Shown here one piece after another: positions 38,019 to 46,179 of a stretch of 64,000 nucleotides of DNA. Each line of letters begins with the position of its first letter. Positions within the stretch are counted from its first letter, which is position 1. The stretch lies in contig CAVPXB010000015.1 of the NCBI GenBank assembly GCA_963709525.1, positions 124,001 to 188,000 of the forward strand. Reading direction: 5' to 3'. Made by a program: the position numbers and the translations under genes. This stretch comes from CAIWHR01 sp963709525. Its GTDB lineage: Bacteria > Pseudomonadota > Gammaproteobacteria > Burkholderiales > Casimicrobiaceae. The notes under the pieces were generated by a model. That model worked only from the letters and a program-made list of their open reading frames with translations. It was not told where the DNA came from and did not search any database.

Positions 38019-38480
38019 TCAACTCACAATACCTGTGTGCCGCATGGCACCACCACCCAAACCGTTCGACCCGAGGCCGCCTTCGCCGTCCTGCCGCAAT
38101 GTCCAGTGCTTTTGTTCCATCGCACTGTTCGCCGCCTCGATCACTTCGCCGGGAGCGAGCGGCTTGGCGAGATAGTCGCAGGCGCCGAGTCGGATCGCCT
38201 CCTTGGCCGTGTCCACCGATGGATATCCGGTGATCACGATCACTTCGCTTTCCGGCCAGCGCCGCTTCATCGTCTTCAATACCGACATGCCATCCATGCC
38301 CGGCATGCGCAGGTCCAGAAGCACGACGTCGTAAGGCTGCGTTTCCATCGCCTTCAGCGCATGCTCTCCGTCGCCTACCGCCTCGACCTGGCAACGAACG
38401 CTCTTCAGCACTCGCAGATGGCTGCGACGCACCACTTCTTCGTCGTCCACGACGAGGATCGTTGCATTGGCGTTCATCAT
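38019..38480 (-). CDS. Single-domain response regulator receiver
   Basis: 153 residues: ILVVDDEEVVRRSHLRVL, phospho-site Asp56 in VVLLDLRMPGMDGMS, VIVITGYPSVDTAKEAI and YLAKPLAPGEVIEAAN. After the receiver only a short Gly-rich tail follows, so there is no output domain. ATGATG start with AAAGGA just upstream. It lies 15 bases before the membrane-receiver gene and is likely first in the operon receiver, membrane receiver, cytochrome c, cytochrome b. It probably exchanges phosphate within the kinase system nearby. Confidence 0.87.
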   Translation of the reverse strand: MMNANATILVVDDEEVVRRSHLRVLKSVRCQVEAVGDGEHALKAMETQPYDVVLLDLRMPGMDGMSVLKTMKRRWPESEVIVITGYPSVDTAKEAIRLGACDYLAKPLAPGEVIEAANSAMEQKHWTLRQDGEGGLGSNGLGGGAMRHTGIVS

Positions 38481-38893
38481 TCGGTCCTTTCGGGGTCTGC
38501 TTTCACCTTTTGATATGCGAGATCCGTGCCAGAGTTCAGGCGCTGTGCCGCGCGACAACTTCTCATTATTTTTCATGACCTTATGCACATGCGGCACACG
38601 GTCGCAGTACCGATGGGCGCGGCCGGAAGCGCAGTTCATTTGTGCAGCTTCGGGCCGCCGCAGGCGGAATTCCGTTGCCAATCCGGCAGTTGCCGCAAGT
38701 ACGGGGTGTACTTTTTGGATGTGCACCCGCGGGGGGGGCGATAATCGGTCCGGTCGAAGCTCCGCGCGAGGACCCCGGTTCTCATCGTGCTTTGCCCAAC
38801 CACTGCGCATGTCCAGCCATGATTGCCCACGCCCGACCGCAGCCGATCGCAGGGACTCGCTGCGATGAGAACCAGGCGTCCGCCACGGGCCCG
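38481..38893. other. Divergent intergenic region
   Basis: Separates the minus-strand receiver operon from the plus-strand lipoprotein gene. No gene supported. The sequence near 38560-38600 is relatively AT-rich and may hold the receiver-operon promoter. No confident sigma-54 (-24 GG, -12 GC) site could be picked out by eye, although the neighbouring NtrC-type activator would predict one. Confidence 0.4.
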
Positions 38894-39676
38894 ATGCGGG
38901 TGACGGCAACCCGACCGGCCGTAGCCGGAAGCGCCGGGGCCGCAGCGCGTTGGCGCGTGGGCGCTGTTGCCGCGACGTGCCTGCTGGCCGCCTGCGCATC
39001 GACGCCGGTCTACCCGCCGACGGGGCCGTCGACCGGCCACCGCCCGCCGCCACGGGAAGCCTCTTTCAGCAGCAGCGAACTGCTCAAGTCCGATATCGAC
39101 GCCGTCGCCGAGGTGCATCTGCGCGAAAGCATCGCGTCCGCCAGGCTCCTGATGGAGAAGCTCTACCGGCGCAACCCGCGCGAACTCAGGAAGAGCGGCG
39201 CCGCCACGCCGGAAATTGCGGTGGCGCATGCGTTCGATCCGCGCTACATGTGGCGCTTCGCGGAGCTCTCCCATATGCGGGGGATCGATGCGCTGCAGAT
39301 CGCCTTCCGTCCGGAATTCACCGGCGACCGGGTATTCGCTTTCGGCGTCGGACTCGGCAGCATGATCACGCAGGCGTACGACGACAAGACGCAGTTCTAC
39401 CTGACCGACAGCCTCGACGCCCAGCGCCTGTACAACGCCGCGCGCAACGTCGAGATTGCGGCATGGAAGCTCGCCAACGCCCGCGGGCCGAATGCCGCGC
39501 TGCTGCTTCTCAGCAACGACATGTCGGCGACCGCGCCCAATCTCTCCTTCGAGCGCGAGATCGGCAAGCTCGTCGCCTACCAGGACACGCTCGCGCTCGT
39601 CATGGCGCAGCGGACGAACCGCACCATCCGGCGTTTCACGCAGGGCGTCGCGACGGCGGTGTTCCTGCCGCTCTGA
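38894..39676 (+). CDS. Lipoprotein of unknown function
   Basis: 260 residues. After a long basic N-region, the hydrophobic segment VGAVAATCLLAACAS ends in a lipobox with LAAC. A Pro-rich linker follows, then a helical domain: SELLKSDIDAVAEVHLRESI, RLLMEKLYRRNPRELRKSG, HAFDPRYMWRFAEL, FALGVGLGSMI-like FAFGVGLGSMITQAYDDKTQ, LSFEREIGKLVAYQDTLALV. I recall similar lipoproteins in betaproteobacteria but not a function. ATG 38894 is the nearest start to the lipobox; an upstream in-frame start is possible. Confidence 0.7.
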   Translation: MRVTATRPAVAGSAGAAARWRVGAVAATCLLAACASTPVYPPTGPSTGHRPPPREASFSSSELLKSDIDAVAEVHLRESIASARLLMEKLYRRNPRELRKSGAATPEIAVAHAFDPRYMWRFAELSHMRGIDALQIAFRPEFTGDRVFAFGVGLGSMITQAYDDKTQFYLTDSLDAQRLYNAARNVEIAAWKLANARGPNAALLLLSNDMSATAPNLSFEREIGKLVAYQDTLALVMAQRTNRTIRRFTQGVATAVFLPL

Positions 39677-39726
39677 CCCGTGCCCGCCGCGCCCACCCCC
39701 TGTCGAACGAAGCGCTACGGACCCCG

Positions 39727-40449
39727 ATGACGACCTGTCCCAACTGTTGGCAGCCGATGCATGCCCACCGCTTCAGCGCGGCGCTGACCGCGGTGCCGGT
39801 GGAGGTCGATGTCTGCTCCCCGTGCCAGCTTTTCTGGTTCGACCGTGCCGAAAGCCTCGCTCTCGATCGGCACGCGGTGCGCGAGCTCTTCCGCCTCATC
39901 GCCGACAGCGCCCGCGAAGAGCGGAACGCGCTGCGCTCGTCCCACGCCTGTCCTCGCTGCGGAAAGCTGCTTGCCATCACGCATGACCTGCAGCGCCGCA
40001 CGCGCTTCACCTACTGGCGCTGTGCGATGGGTCACGGCCGGCTGACGGGATTCCATGCGTTTCTGCGCGAGAAGAACTTCCTGCGCGAGCCGTCTGCCGA
40101 AGAGCTGGCGAAGTTGCGCGAGCACGTTCGGCAGATAAGCTGCTCGCAATGCGGCGCGCCGATCGACCTCGCGCAGGAGAACGCCTGCAGCCACTGCCGG
40201 GCGCCGATCGCCCTGATCGATCCGGAGGGCGTGGCCAAGACGCTGCGGGAGCTCGATGCTGCCGCCCCGGGGAGCGCCCCCCCGGCGCCCGGCGGCGACG
40301 CCGAAGGCCGGGCCGCGATGGCGCAGGCCATGCTCGACGGGCTGACCGCCGGAGAGCGCGAACGTCGCCACGACGGCAGACGTGGAATCGACCTCCTCGC
40401 GGTGGGGGCGGGTACGCTGGCGACGCTGCTGGGACTGTGGCTCCGGTGA
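39727..40449 (+). CDS. Zinc-ribbon protein (TFIIB-like ribbons)
   Basis: 240 residues with three Cys4 ribbons: CPNCWQPM ... CSPCQLFW near the start, HACPRCGKLL with a later CAMGHGRLTG, and CSQCGAPIDL ... CSHCRAPIAL in the middle. The first, followed by LFWFDRAESLAL, resembles the zf-TFIIB family. C-terminal GIDLLAVGAGTLATLLGLWL is a single hydrophobic segment, so the protein may be membrane-associated. Starts ATG 51 bases after the lipoprotein gene; convergent with trpE. Function unknown. Confidence 0.7.
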   Translation: MTTCPNCWQPMHAHRFSAALTAVPVEVDVCSPCQLFWFDRAESLALDRHAVRELFRLIADSAREERNALRSSHACPRCGKLLAITHDLQRRTRFTYWRCAMGHGRLTGFHAFLREKNFLREPSAEELAKLREHVRQISCSQCGAPIDLAQENACSHCRAPIALIDPEGVAKTLRELDAAAPGSAPPAPGGDAEGRAAMAQAMLDGLTAGERERRHDGRRGIDLLAVGAGTLATLLGLWLR

Positions 40450-40495
40450 CGCGCCGCGGCGCCGCGAGCGGTTGTCACCGTCGCGGCCCGGGGCT

Positions 40496-41974
40496 TCAAC
40501 TCTCGGCGTCGAGCCCCTGCTGCACCATGTCGGCGGCGCGCAGCACCGCGCGCGCCTTGTTCTGCGTCTCGATCCACTCCGACTCGGGCACCGAGTCGTG
40601 GACGATGCCCGCACCCGCCTGCACGTAGAGCATCCCGTCCTTGATCACCGCGGTGCGGATCGCAATCGCGGTGTCCATGTCGTCCTGAAAGCTGAGATAC
40701 CCGACGGCACCGGCGTAGACCCCGCGCCGGGTCGGTTCGAGTTCGTCGATGATCTCCATGGCGCGAACCTTCGGCGCGCCGCTCACGGTGCCGGCGGGAA
40801 ACGCCGCGCGCAGCACGTCGATGCTGGTGAGTCCGGGTTTCAGCTTGCCCTCGACGTTCGACACGATGTGCATCACGTGCGAATAGCGCTCGACGACCAT
40901 GCGATCGGTCAATTCGACGCTGCCGGTCTGCGCGACGCGGCCGACGTCGTTGCGCCCGAGGTCGACCAGCATCACGTGCTCGGCGATTTCCTTGGGATCG
41001 GCCAGCAGTTCCTGCGCGAGTTTTTCGTCGGCCTCGCGCGTGGCGCCGCGCGGGCGCGTCCCCGCGATCGGCCGCAGCGTCACCGTGTCGCCTTCCTTGC
41101 GCACCAGGATCTCGGGCGAGGCGCCGACGACGTGGAAGGCGCCGAAGTCGTAATAGAACATGTACGGCGACGGGTTGAGCGAGCGCAGCGCGCGATAGAG
41201 GGACAATGGCGACGAGACGAACGGGCGCTGCATCCGTTGCGACAGCACCACCTGCATGATGTCGCCCGCGGCGATGTAGTCCTTGGCGCGCCGCACCGAA
41301 TTCTGGAAGCCCTCGGCGCCGACCTCGCTTTCCGCCTGCGTCAGCGGCGCCGCCGTCTGGAAAGGGATCGCCACCGGCGCGCGCAGCTTGCGCCGCAAGG
41401 CCTGCAACCGGGCCATGCCGCGCGCATGGGCGCCCGGCTCGGCCGGATCGGCGAAGACGATGAGGTAGATCTTGCCGGCGAGGTTGTCGACGACGGCGAG
41501 CTCCTCGGTCAGCAGCAGCAGAACGTCGGGCACGCCGGCGAGGCCCGGCGCTTCGGGCGGCGCCGTATGCGCGAGCTTCGCCTCGATGTAGCGCACCGTG
41601 TCGTAGCCGAACATGCCGGCGAGCCCGCCGCAGAAGCGCGGCAACCCGGGTCGCGGGGCCACGCGATAGCGGCGCATGAACGCGCCGATGAAATCGAGGG
41701 GATCGCCCTCGTGCCGCTCGACGACGGTGCCGCGATCCTCGACCTCGATGGCCCGACCGCGGGCGCGCAGGCAGACTTTGGCCGGCAGGCCGATGAACGA
41801 GTAGCGGCCGAAGCGCTCGCCGCCCACCACGGACTCCAGCAGGAACGAATACTTCTCGCCCGCGAGTTTCACGTACAGCGACAGCGGGGTGTCGAGATCG
41901 GCGAACGACTCCAGCACCAGGGGGATGCGGTTGTAGCCCTCGCTGGCAAGCGCGCGGAATTCGGCCTCGGTCAT
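40496..41974 (-). CDS. trpE: Anthranilate synthase component I
   Basis: Chorismate to anthranilate with TrpG-supplied ammonia; 492 residues, normal length. N-terminal domain with DTPLSLYVKLAGEKYSFLLE includes the LLES tryptophan-feedback element. Catalytic domain: DYIAAGDIMQVVLSQRMQRP, NPSPYMFYYDF, RPIAGTRPRGATREADEKLA, DLGRNDVGRVAQTGSVEL, GTVSGAPKVRAMEIIDELEP and GAGIVHDSVPESEW. All motifs intact. Follows gph and rpe on the same strand, but the usual partners trpG and trpD lie 13 kb away. Confidence 0.95.
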   Translation of the reverse strand: MTEAEFRALASEGYNRIPLVLESFADLDTPLSLYVKLAGEKYSFLLESVVGGERFGRYSFIGLPAKVCLRARGRAIEVEDRGTVVERHEGDPLDFIGAFMRRYRVAPRPGLPRFCGGLAGMFGYDTVRYIEAKLAHTAPPEAPGLAGVPDVLLLLTEELAVVDNLAGKIYLIVFADPAEPGAHARGMARLQALRRKLRAPVAIPFQTAAPLTQAESEVGAEGFQNSVRRAKDYIAAGDIMQVVLSQRMQRPFVSSPLSLYRALRSLNPSPYMFYYDFGAFHVVGASPEILVRKEGDTVTLRPIAGTRPRGATREADEKLAQELLADPKEIAEHVMLVDLGRNDVGRVAQTGSVELTDRMVVERYSHVMHIVSNVEGKLKPGLTSIDVLRAAFPAGTVSGAPKVRAMEIIDELEPTRRGVYAGAVGYLSFQDDMDTAIAIRTAVIKDGMLYVQAGAGIVHDSVPESEWIETQNKARAVLRAADMVQQGLDAES

Positions 41975-42038
41975 CGAGCACCCGGTTCAGGCGATGACGA
42001 GGGCGCGGCGCCGTTGCGCGGAGCCGGGACGATGACGC

Positions 42039-42767
42039 TCATGTCGCGGACGATCCGACGTAATGAACGCAGTCGGCGACCTCGACGAGCGACGGGACGA
42101 TGGCATCGGCGTCGACGTTCTCGATGGGCTCGCCTTCGTTGTAGCCGTAGGGCAGGATCAGCACCGGACATCCCGCGGCACGCGCCGCCTGCGCATCGTT
42201 GACCGAGTCGCCGACCATCAGCAGCCGCGCGGGGGCAACGCCGAACGCCGCCGCGACGTGCAGCAGCGGGCCGGGTGCCGGCTTCTTGGTGGGCAGGTCG
42301 TCGCCGCCGACCAGGATCCGGAAATAGCGGGTGAGGTCGGCAAGGTCGAGATGCGGCCGCACGAAGCGCGACGACTTGTTGGTGATCACCGCCATCGGAA
42401 TTCCCGTCGCGGCCAGGCGGTCGAGCCCTTCGCGCACGCCCGGGTAGAGCACCGACTCGCGACCCAGCAGCGCCGCGTAGTGCGCCTGATAGCGCACCAG
42501 GCCGTCCGCGACCTCCGCGTCCTCGATCGCCGCCGGAGAAACATGATTCGCGCGGGCAAGCGAGCGCCGCACGAGGTTGGGAACGCCCTTGCCGACGAAA
42601 TCGCGTATCTCCGCCTTCGGCAGCGGCGGATATCCCAGCTCGTCCATCAGCGCATTGACGGCCGCTGCCAGGTCGTGGATGGTGTCGAGCAGCGTGCCGT
42701 CGAGATCGAACGCGATGGCGCCGACGTCGAACCGCGGCTGCGTCGCATGGGACTGTGGAAGCATCAT
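42039..42767 (-). CDS. gph: Phosphoglycolate phosphatase
   Basis: HAD-superfamily hydrolase of 242 residues dephosphorylating 2-phosphoglycolate. Motif I AIAFDLDGTLLDTIHDLA with the nucleophilic and acid Asp; motif II AVITNKSS; motif III Lys in LPTKKPAPGPLLH; motif IV LMVGDSVNDAQAARAAG. Helical cap between motifs I and II. ATGATG start, 11 bases after the rpe stop, and 64 bases before trpE: part of the conserved rpe-gph-trpE unit. Confidence 0.92.
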   Translation of the reverse strand: MMLPQSHATQPRFDVGAIAFDLDGTLLDTIHDLAAAVNALMDELGYPPLPKAEIRDFVGKGVPNLVRRSLARANHVSPAAIEDAEVADGLVRYQAHYAALLGRESVLYPGVREGLDRLAATGIPMAVITNKSSRFVRPHLDLADLTRYFRILVGGDDLPTKKPAPGPLLHVAAAFGVAPARLLMVGDSVNDAQAARAAGCPVLILPYGYNEGEPIENVDADAIVPSLVEVADCVHYVGSSAT

Positions 42768-42778
42768 CGACCCCGCCG

Positions 42779-43459
42779 TCAACCGACGGCCGCCACCGCG
42801 GCACGCATCGCCGCGATCGTCGCGCGGTAGTCCCCCGCGCCGAAGATCGCCGATCCGGCGACGAAGGTGTCGGCACCGGCGCGCGCGATCGACGCGATGT
42901 TGTCGGTCTTCACGCCGCCATCGACCTCGAGCAGGATCTGGCGGCCGGTGCGCTGCTGGGCGGCCTCGATCCGCCGCCGCACCGCCTCGATCTTGATCAG
43001 CGCATGGGGGATGAACGATTGGCCGCCGAAGCCCGGATTCACCGACATGATGAGCACCAGGTCGAGCTTGTCGATCGTGTGCTCGAGCCAGTCCAGCGGC
43101 GTGGCCGGGTTGAACACCAGGCCCGCACGACAGCCGCAATCGTGGATCAGCCCGATGGTCCGGTCGACGTGCTCGGAGGCTTCCGGATGGAAGCTCACGA
43201 TCCCGGCCCCTGCCTTGGCGAAATCGGGAATGATGCGATCCACCGGCATCACCATCAGGTGCACGTCGATGGGGACGGTCGCGTGCGGCTTCAGCGCCTC
43301 GCAGACCAGCGGCCCGATGGTGAGATTGGGCACGTAATGGTTGTCCATCACGTCGAAGTGGATGAGGTCGGCGCCGGCGGCGATGACGGCGCGAACCTCC
43401 TCGCCGAGGCGCGCGAAGTCGGCGGAAAGCAGTGAAGGGGCGATTTTGCAGGTGGGCAT
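42779..43459 (-). CDS. rpe: Ribulose-phosphate 3-epimerase
   Basis: Pentose phosphate TIM-barrel enzyme of 226 residues interconverting ribulose-5-P and xylulose-5-P. KIAPSLLSADFARLGEEV, DLIHFDVMDNHYVPNLTIGP (metal His and catalytic Asp), IDVHLMV, VSFHPEAS, VLIMSVNPGFGGQSFI and LEVDGGVKTDNI (second catalytic Asp). Full length. Divergent from apaG with a 44-base intergenic space carrying TATAAT. Confidence 0.95.
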   Translation of the reverse strand: MPTCKIAPSLLSADFARLGEEVRAVIAAGADLIHFDVMDNHYVPNLTIGPLVCEALKPHATVPIDVHLMVMPVDRIIPDFAKAGAGIVSFHPEASEHVDRTIGLIHDCGCRAGLVFNPATPLDWLEHTIDKLDLVLIMSVNPGFGGQSFIPHALIKIEAVRRRIEAAQQRTGRQILLEVDGGVKTDNIASIARAGADTFVAGSAIFGAGDYRATIAAMRAAVAAVG

Positions 43460-43462
43460 CGC

Positions 43463-43468
43463 TATAAT
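43463..43468 (+). promoter_or_regulatory. Candidate -10 element for apaG
   Basis: Perfect TATAAT in the short rpe-apaG intergenic space, oriented towards apaG. No good -35 hexamer is found at 16-18 bases upstream, inside the start of rpe. Confidence 0.45.
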
Positions 43469-43503
43469 CGGCGTGGTGGAAGAAAGGGAAGTTGAAATCG
43501 GCA

Positions 43504-43887
43504 ATGGAAACCAGGGAAAGATATCAGATCACCGTGGCGGCGAAAGCCCGATACGTTGCCGATCAGTCGGATCCGTCGCGCAACCATTTTGTGTTCGCCT
43601 ACACGATCACCATCGCCAACACCGGCCGCGTCGCGGCGCAACTCGTGAGCCGCCGCTGGATCATCACCGACGGCGACCACAAGGTGCAGGAAGTGAAGGG
43701 GCTGGGCGTGGTGGGACAGCAGCCCCTGCTCAAACCGGGCGACACCTTCGAGTATACAAGCGGGGCCACGCTGCCCACGCCGGTGGGCACGATGCAGGGC
43801 AGCTACCAGATGGTCGCCGAGGACGGCGAGAGCTTCGAGGCGCCGATCGCCACGTTCACGCTGTCGGTACCGCGCGTTCTGCATTGA
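43504..43887 (+). CDS. apaG: ApaG domain protein
   Basis: Small fibronectin-III-like beta-sandwich of 127 residues. YQITVAAKARYVADQSDPSR, FVFAYTITIANTGRVAAQLV, SRRWIITDGDHKVQEVKGLG, VVGQQPLLKPGDTFEYTSGA and GTMQGSYQMVAEDGESFEAP are characteristic ApaG segments. The family is linked to Co2+ resistance and Mg efflux phenotypes in enterics; molecular role unclear. ATG 43504 gives a normal N-terminus; TTG 43492 has the better AAGGGA spacing and would add four residues. Confidence 0.92.
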   Translation: METRERYQITVAAKARYVADQSDPSRNHFVFAYTITIANTGRVAAQLVSRRWIITDGDHKVQEVKGLGVVGQQPLLKPGDTFEYTSGATLPTPVGTMQGSYQMVAEDGESFEAPIATFTLSVPRVLH

Positions 43888-43905
43888 TCGCCTATCGCCC
43901 GAGAA

Positions 43906-44034
43906 TCAGTTCGCCGAATCACTGTCGCGTCGTGGCGCCGGCGGCGGGCGCTTCTTCCTCGGACTCATGGTCCACCAGACGATGAAAACCGCCAGCAGGA
44001 GCGCGACGAGCACTTCGAGCAGTATCCAACCCAT
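43906..44034 (-). CDS. Small inner-membrane protein, 42 residues
   Basis: Reads MGWILLEVLVALLLAVFIVW then WTMSPRKKRPPPAPRRDSDS, a single N-terminal hydrophobic helix followed by a strongly basic, Pro-rich cytoplasmic tail. I recall near-identical short proteins in this position (between apaG and mltA) in other betaproteobacteria, which supports a real gene, though this is memory rather than a search. It lies antisense between apaG and mltA. Function unknown. Confidence 0.65.
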   Translation of the reverse strand: MGWILLEVLVALLLAVFIVWWTMSPRKKRPPPAPRRDSDSAN

Positions 44035-44038
44035 CGCC

Positions 44039-45295
44039 TTGCCTCTCCTCGTTCAACCGCGCCGCTTCGGCCGACTCTCGACCGCAATCGTGCTGGCGGC
44101 ATTCGTCACCGGTTGCGCGACGGTCGTGCCGCCGCCGCCGGAAGCCGTCGCCCCCGCAGCGCCCCCCGCAACACTCCCCACGACACCCGCGTCCCCACCG
44201 TCGCTGCCGGCCCAATACCTGCCGGCGACCTGGACGGCGCTGCCCGGCTGGAGCGAAGACACCGTTGCCGCTGCGTGGCTTGCGTTTCGGGCGGGCTGCG
44301 CCGCGCTCGTCGCCAGCCCCGCGACGCGAGCCACCTGGCAGGATGCCTGCTCGGCCGCGACCGCCGTCGACCCGGTCGGCCATTCGACGGTGCGCGCGTT
44401 TTTCGAGCTTCATTTTAGTCCCTACCAAGTGCGTGCCGCCGACGGCCGTGACGCGGGGCTCGTCACCGGCTATTACGAGCCGCTGCTCGCGGGCAGCCGG
44501 ACGCGATCGGCGCGGTTCAGCGTGCCCCTTTACGCGGCGCCCGACGATCTGCTGACCATCGATCTCGCCGCCCTGTATCCGGAGCTCGCGGACAAGCGCG
44601 TGCGCGGCCGCGTCGAGGGCAAGCGTGTCGTGCCGTACTGGCCGCGGGCGGACATCGAGAACGGCGCAGCGCCGGTCGCGGGCAAGGCGCTCGTCTATGT
44701 CGAGAACGCCGTCGAGGCCTTCTTCCTGCAGATTCAGGGGTCGGGACGCGTCAGGCTCGCCGACGGCAGCGTCATGCGCGTCGGTTACGCCGATCAGAAC
44801 GGGCACCCTTACCGTTCGATCGGACGCCTGCTGATCGAGCGCGGCGAAATGACGCTGGAGCGGGCATCGATGCAGGGCATCCGCGACTGGGGGCGGCGCA
44901 ATCCCGAAAAGCTGCCCGCGCTGCTGAACGAGAATCCGAGTTACGTGTTCTTCCGCGAGGTGCCAGCGCCCCTGCCCGGAAGCCCCGAGGCGGCGATCGA
45001 CGGCCCCATCGGCTCGCTGGGCGTCCCCTTGCTGCGGGAACGGACGATCGCCGTCGATCCACGCTCGATCCCGCTCGGCGCACCGGTATTCCTCGACACG
45101 ACGTGGCCGTTGACGTCACGGCCAATGCAACGGCTGGTGCTGGCCCAGGACACCGGTGGCGCGATACGCGGTGCGGTACGGGCCGATTTCTTCTGGGGCT
45201 TCGGCGACGCGGCGGGCCGGGAAGCCGGACGGATGCGCCAGGAAGGCCGGGTCTGGCTGCTGTGGCCCAAAGGGGCCCCGCTGCCGCGTCCATGA
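44039..45295 (+). CDS. mltA: Membrane-bound lytic murein transglycosylase A
   Basis: Outer-membrane lipoprotein of about 418 residues cleaving peptidoglycan glycan strands. The TTG start gives PLLVQPRRFGRLSTAIVLAA then FVTGCATV, a lipobox. Catalytic barrel: GLVTGYYEPLLAGSR, PLYAAPDDLLTIDL, FFLQIQGSGRVRLADGS, VGYADQNGHPYRSIGRLLIE, and the late 3D region TIAVDPRSIPLGAPVFLDTT, LAQDTGGAIRGAVRADFFWG with the catalytic Asp. Complete. Stop overlaps the transporter start by four bases. Confidence 0.9.
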   Translation: MPLLVQPRRFGRLSTAIVLAAFVTGCATVVPPPPEAVAPAAPPATLPTTPASPPSLPAQYLPATWTALPGWSEDTVAAAWLAFRAGCAALVASPATRATWQDACSAATAVDPVGHSTVRAFFELHFSPYQVRAADGRDAGLVTGYYEPLLAGSRTRSARFSVPLYAAPDDLLTIDLAALYPELADKRVRGRVEGKRVVPYWPRADIENGAAPVAGKALVYVENAVEAFFLQIQGSGRVRLADGSVMRVGYADQNGHPYRSIGRLLIERGEMTLERASMQGIRDWGRRNPEKLPALLNENPSYVFFREVPAPLPGSPEAAIDGPIGSLGVPLLRERTIAVDPRSIPLGAPVFLDTTWPLTSRPMQRLVLAQDTGGAIRGAVRADFFWGFGDAAGREAGRMRQEGRVWLLWPKGAPLPRP

Positions 45296-46179
45296 CCCAT
45301 CGTCGTGCCGTAGCGCTGATGGTACTGGCGACGCTGCTCTGGAGCATCGCGGGGGTGGTGACGCGCCACCTCGATGCCGCGCGCAGCTTCGAGGTGACCT
45401 TCTGGCGCAGCCTGTTCAACGCGCTGGCGCTGGTCGTCGCCCTCTCCGCGATGCGCGGGGTCGCGCTGTGGCGCGGCATCCTGCAGGCTCCGCGAGTCGT
45501 GTGGGTGTCAGGCATCTGCTGGTCGGTGATGTACACCGCGTTCATGGTCGCGCTCACGCTCACGACGGTCGCCAATGTGCTGGTCACGCTGGCGATCGGG
45601 CCGCTGGTCACGGCGCTGTTCGCGCGGCTGTTTCTCCATCACCGCCTGCCGCTGCGCACTTGGGCGTCCATCGCCATTGCGGCGCTGGGCATCGCCTGGA
45701 TGTTCGGCCAGGAGGCGAGCGCCGGCGTTTCGTTCGTCGGCACGCTGGTCGCTCTCGCGGTGCCGGTGGCCGCGGCGGTCAACTGGACGATACTGCAACA
45801 TGTCGGCCATGGCGCCGGCGATCCGGACGCGGCGGCACCCCAGGACATGCTGCCTGCCGTGCTGATCGGCGCCGGTCTGTCGGCGCTGGCAACGCTGCCG
45901 CTCGCGATTCCGTTTCAGGCGTCTGCTCACGACCTCCGCCTGCTCGCGTTGCTCGGCGTCGTGCAACTGGCGATTCCGTGCCTGCTGGTGGTTCGCCTTT
46001 CGCGCGTACTGCCGGCGCCGGAGATCTCTCTCCTGGGCCTGCTCGAAGTGCTGTTCGGCGTGGCCTGGGTGTGGCTTTGGGCCGGCGAACAACCGGCAAG
46101 AAGCGCGCTCACGGGCGGCGCGCTGGTCCTTGGCGCGCTGATCGCCAACGAGGCGTTCGCGCTACGACGCGCGCGTTGA
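45292..46179 (+). CDS. EamA/DMT-family transporter
   Basis: Ten-helix inner-membrane protein of 295 residues made of two EamA repeats. ALMVLATLLWSIAGVVTRHL opens repeat one, with VTFWRSLFNALALVVALSA next; AAVNWTILQHVGHG begins repeat two, ending EISLLGLLEVLFGVAWVWLW. This drug/metabolite-transporter family exports metabolites such as amino acids; substrate unknown. ATG overlaps the mltA stop. Its last 18 bases overlap the end of the convergent reductase gene. Confidence 0.88.
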   Translation: MTHRRAVALMVLATLLWSIAGVVTRHLDAARSFEVTFWRSLFNALALVVALSAMRGVALWRGILQAPRVVWVSGICWSVMYTAFMVALTLTTVANVLVTLAIGPLVTALFARLFLHHRLPLRTWASIAIAALGIAWMFGQEASAGVSFVGTLVALAVPVAAAVNWTILQHVGHGAGDPDAAAPQDMLPAVLIGAGLSALATLPLAIPFQASAHDLRLLALLGVVQLAIPCLLVVRLSRVLPAPEISLLGLLEVLFGVAWVWLWAGEQPARSALTGGALVLGALIANEAFALRRAR

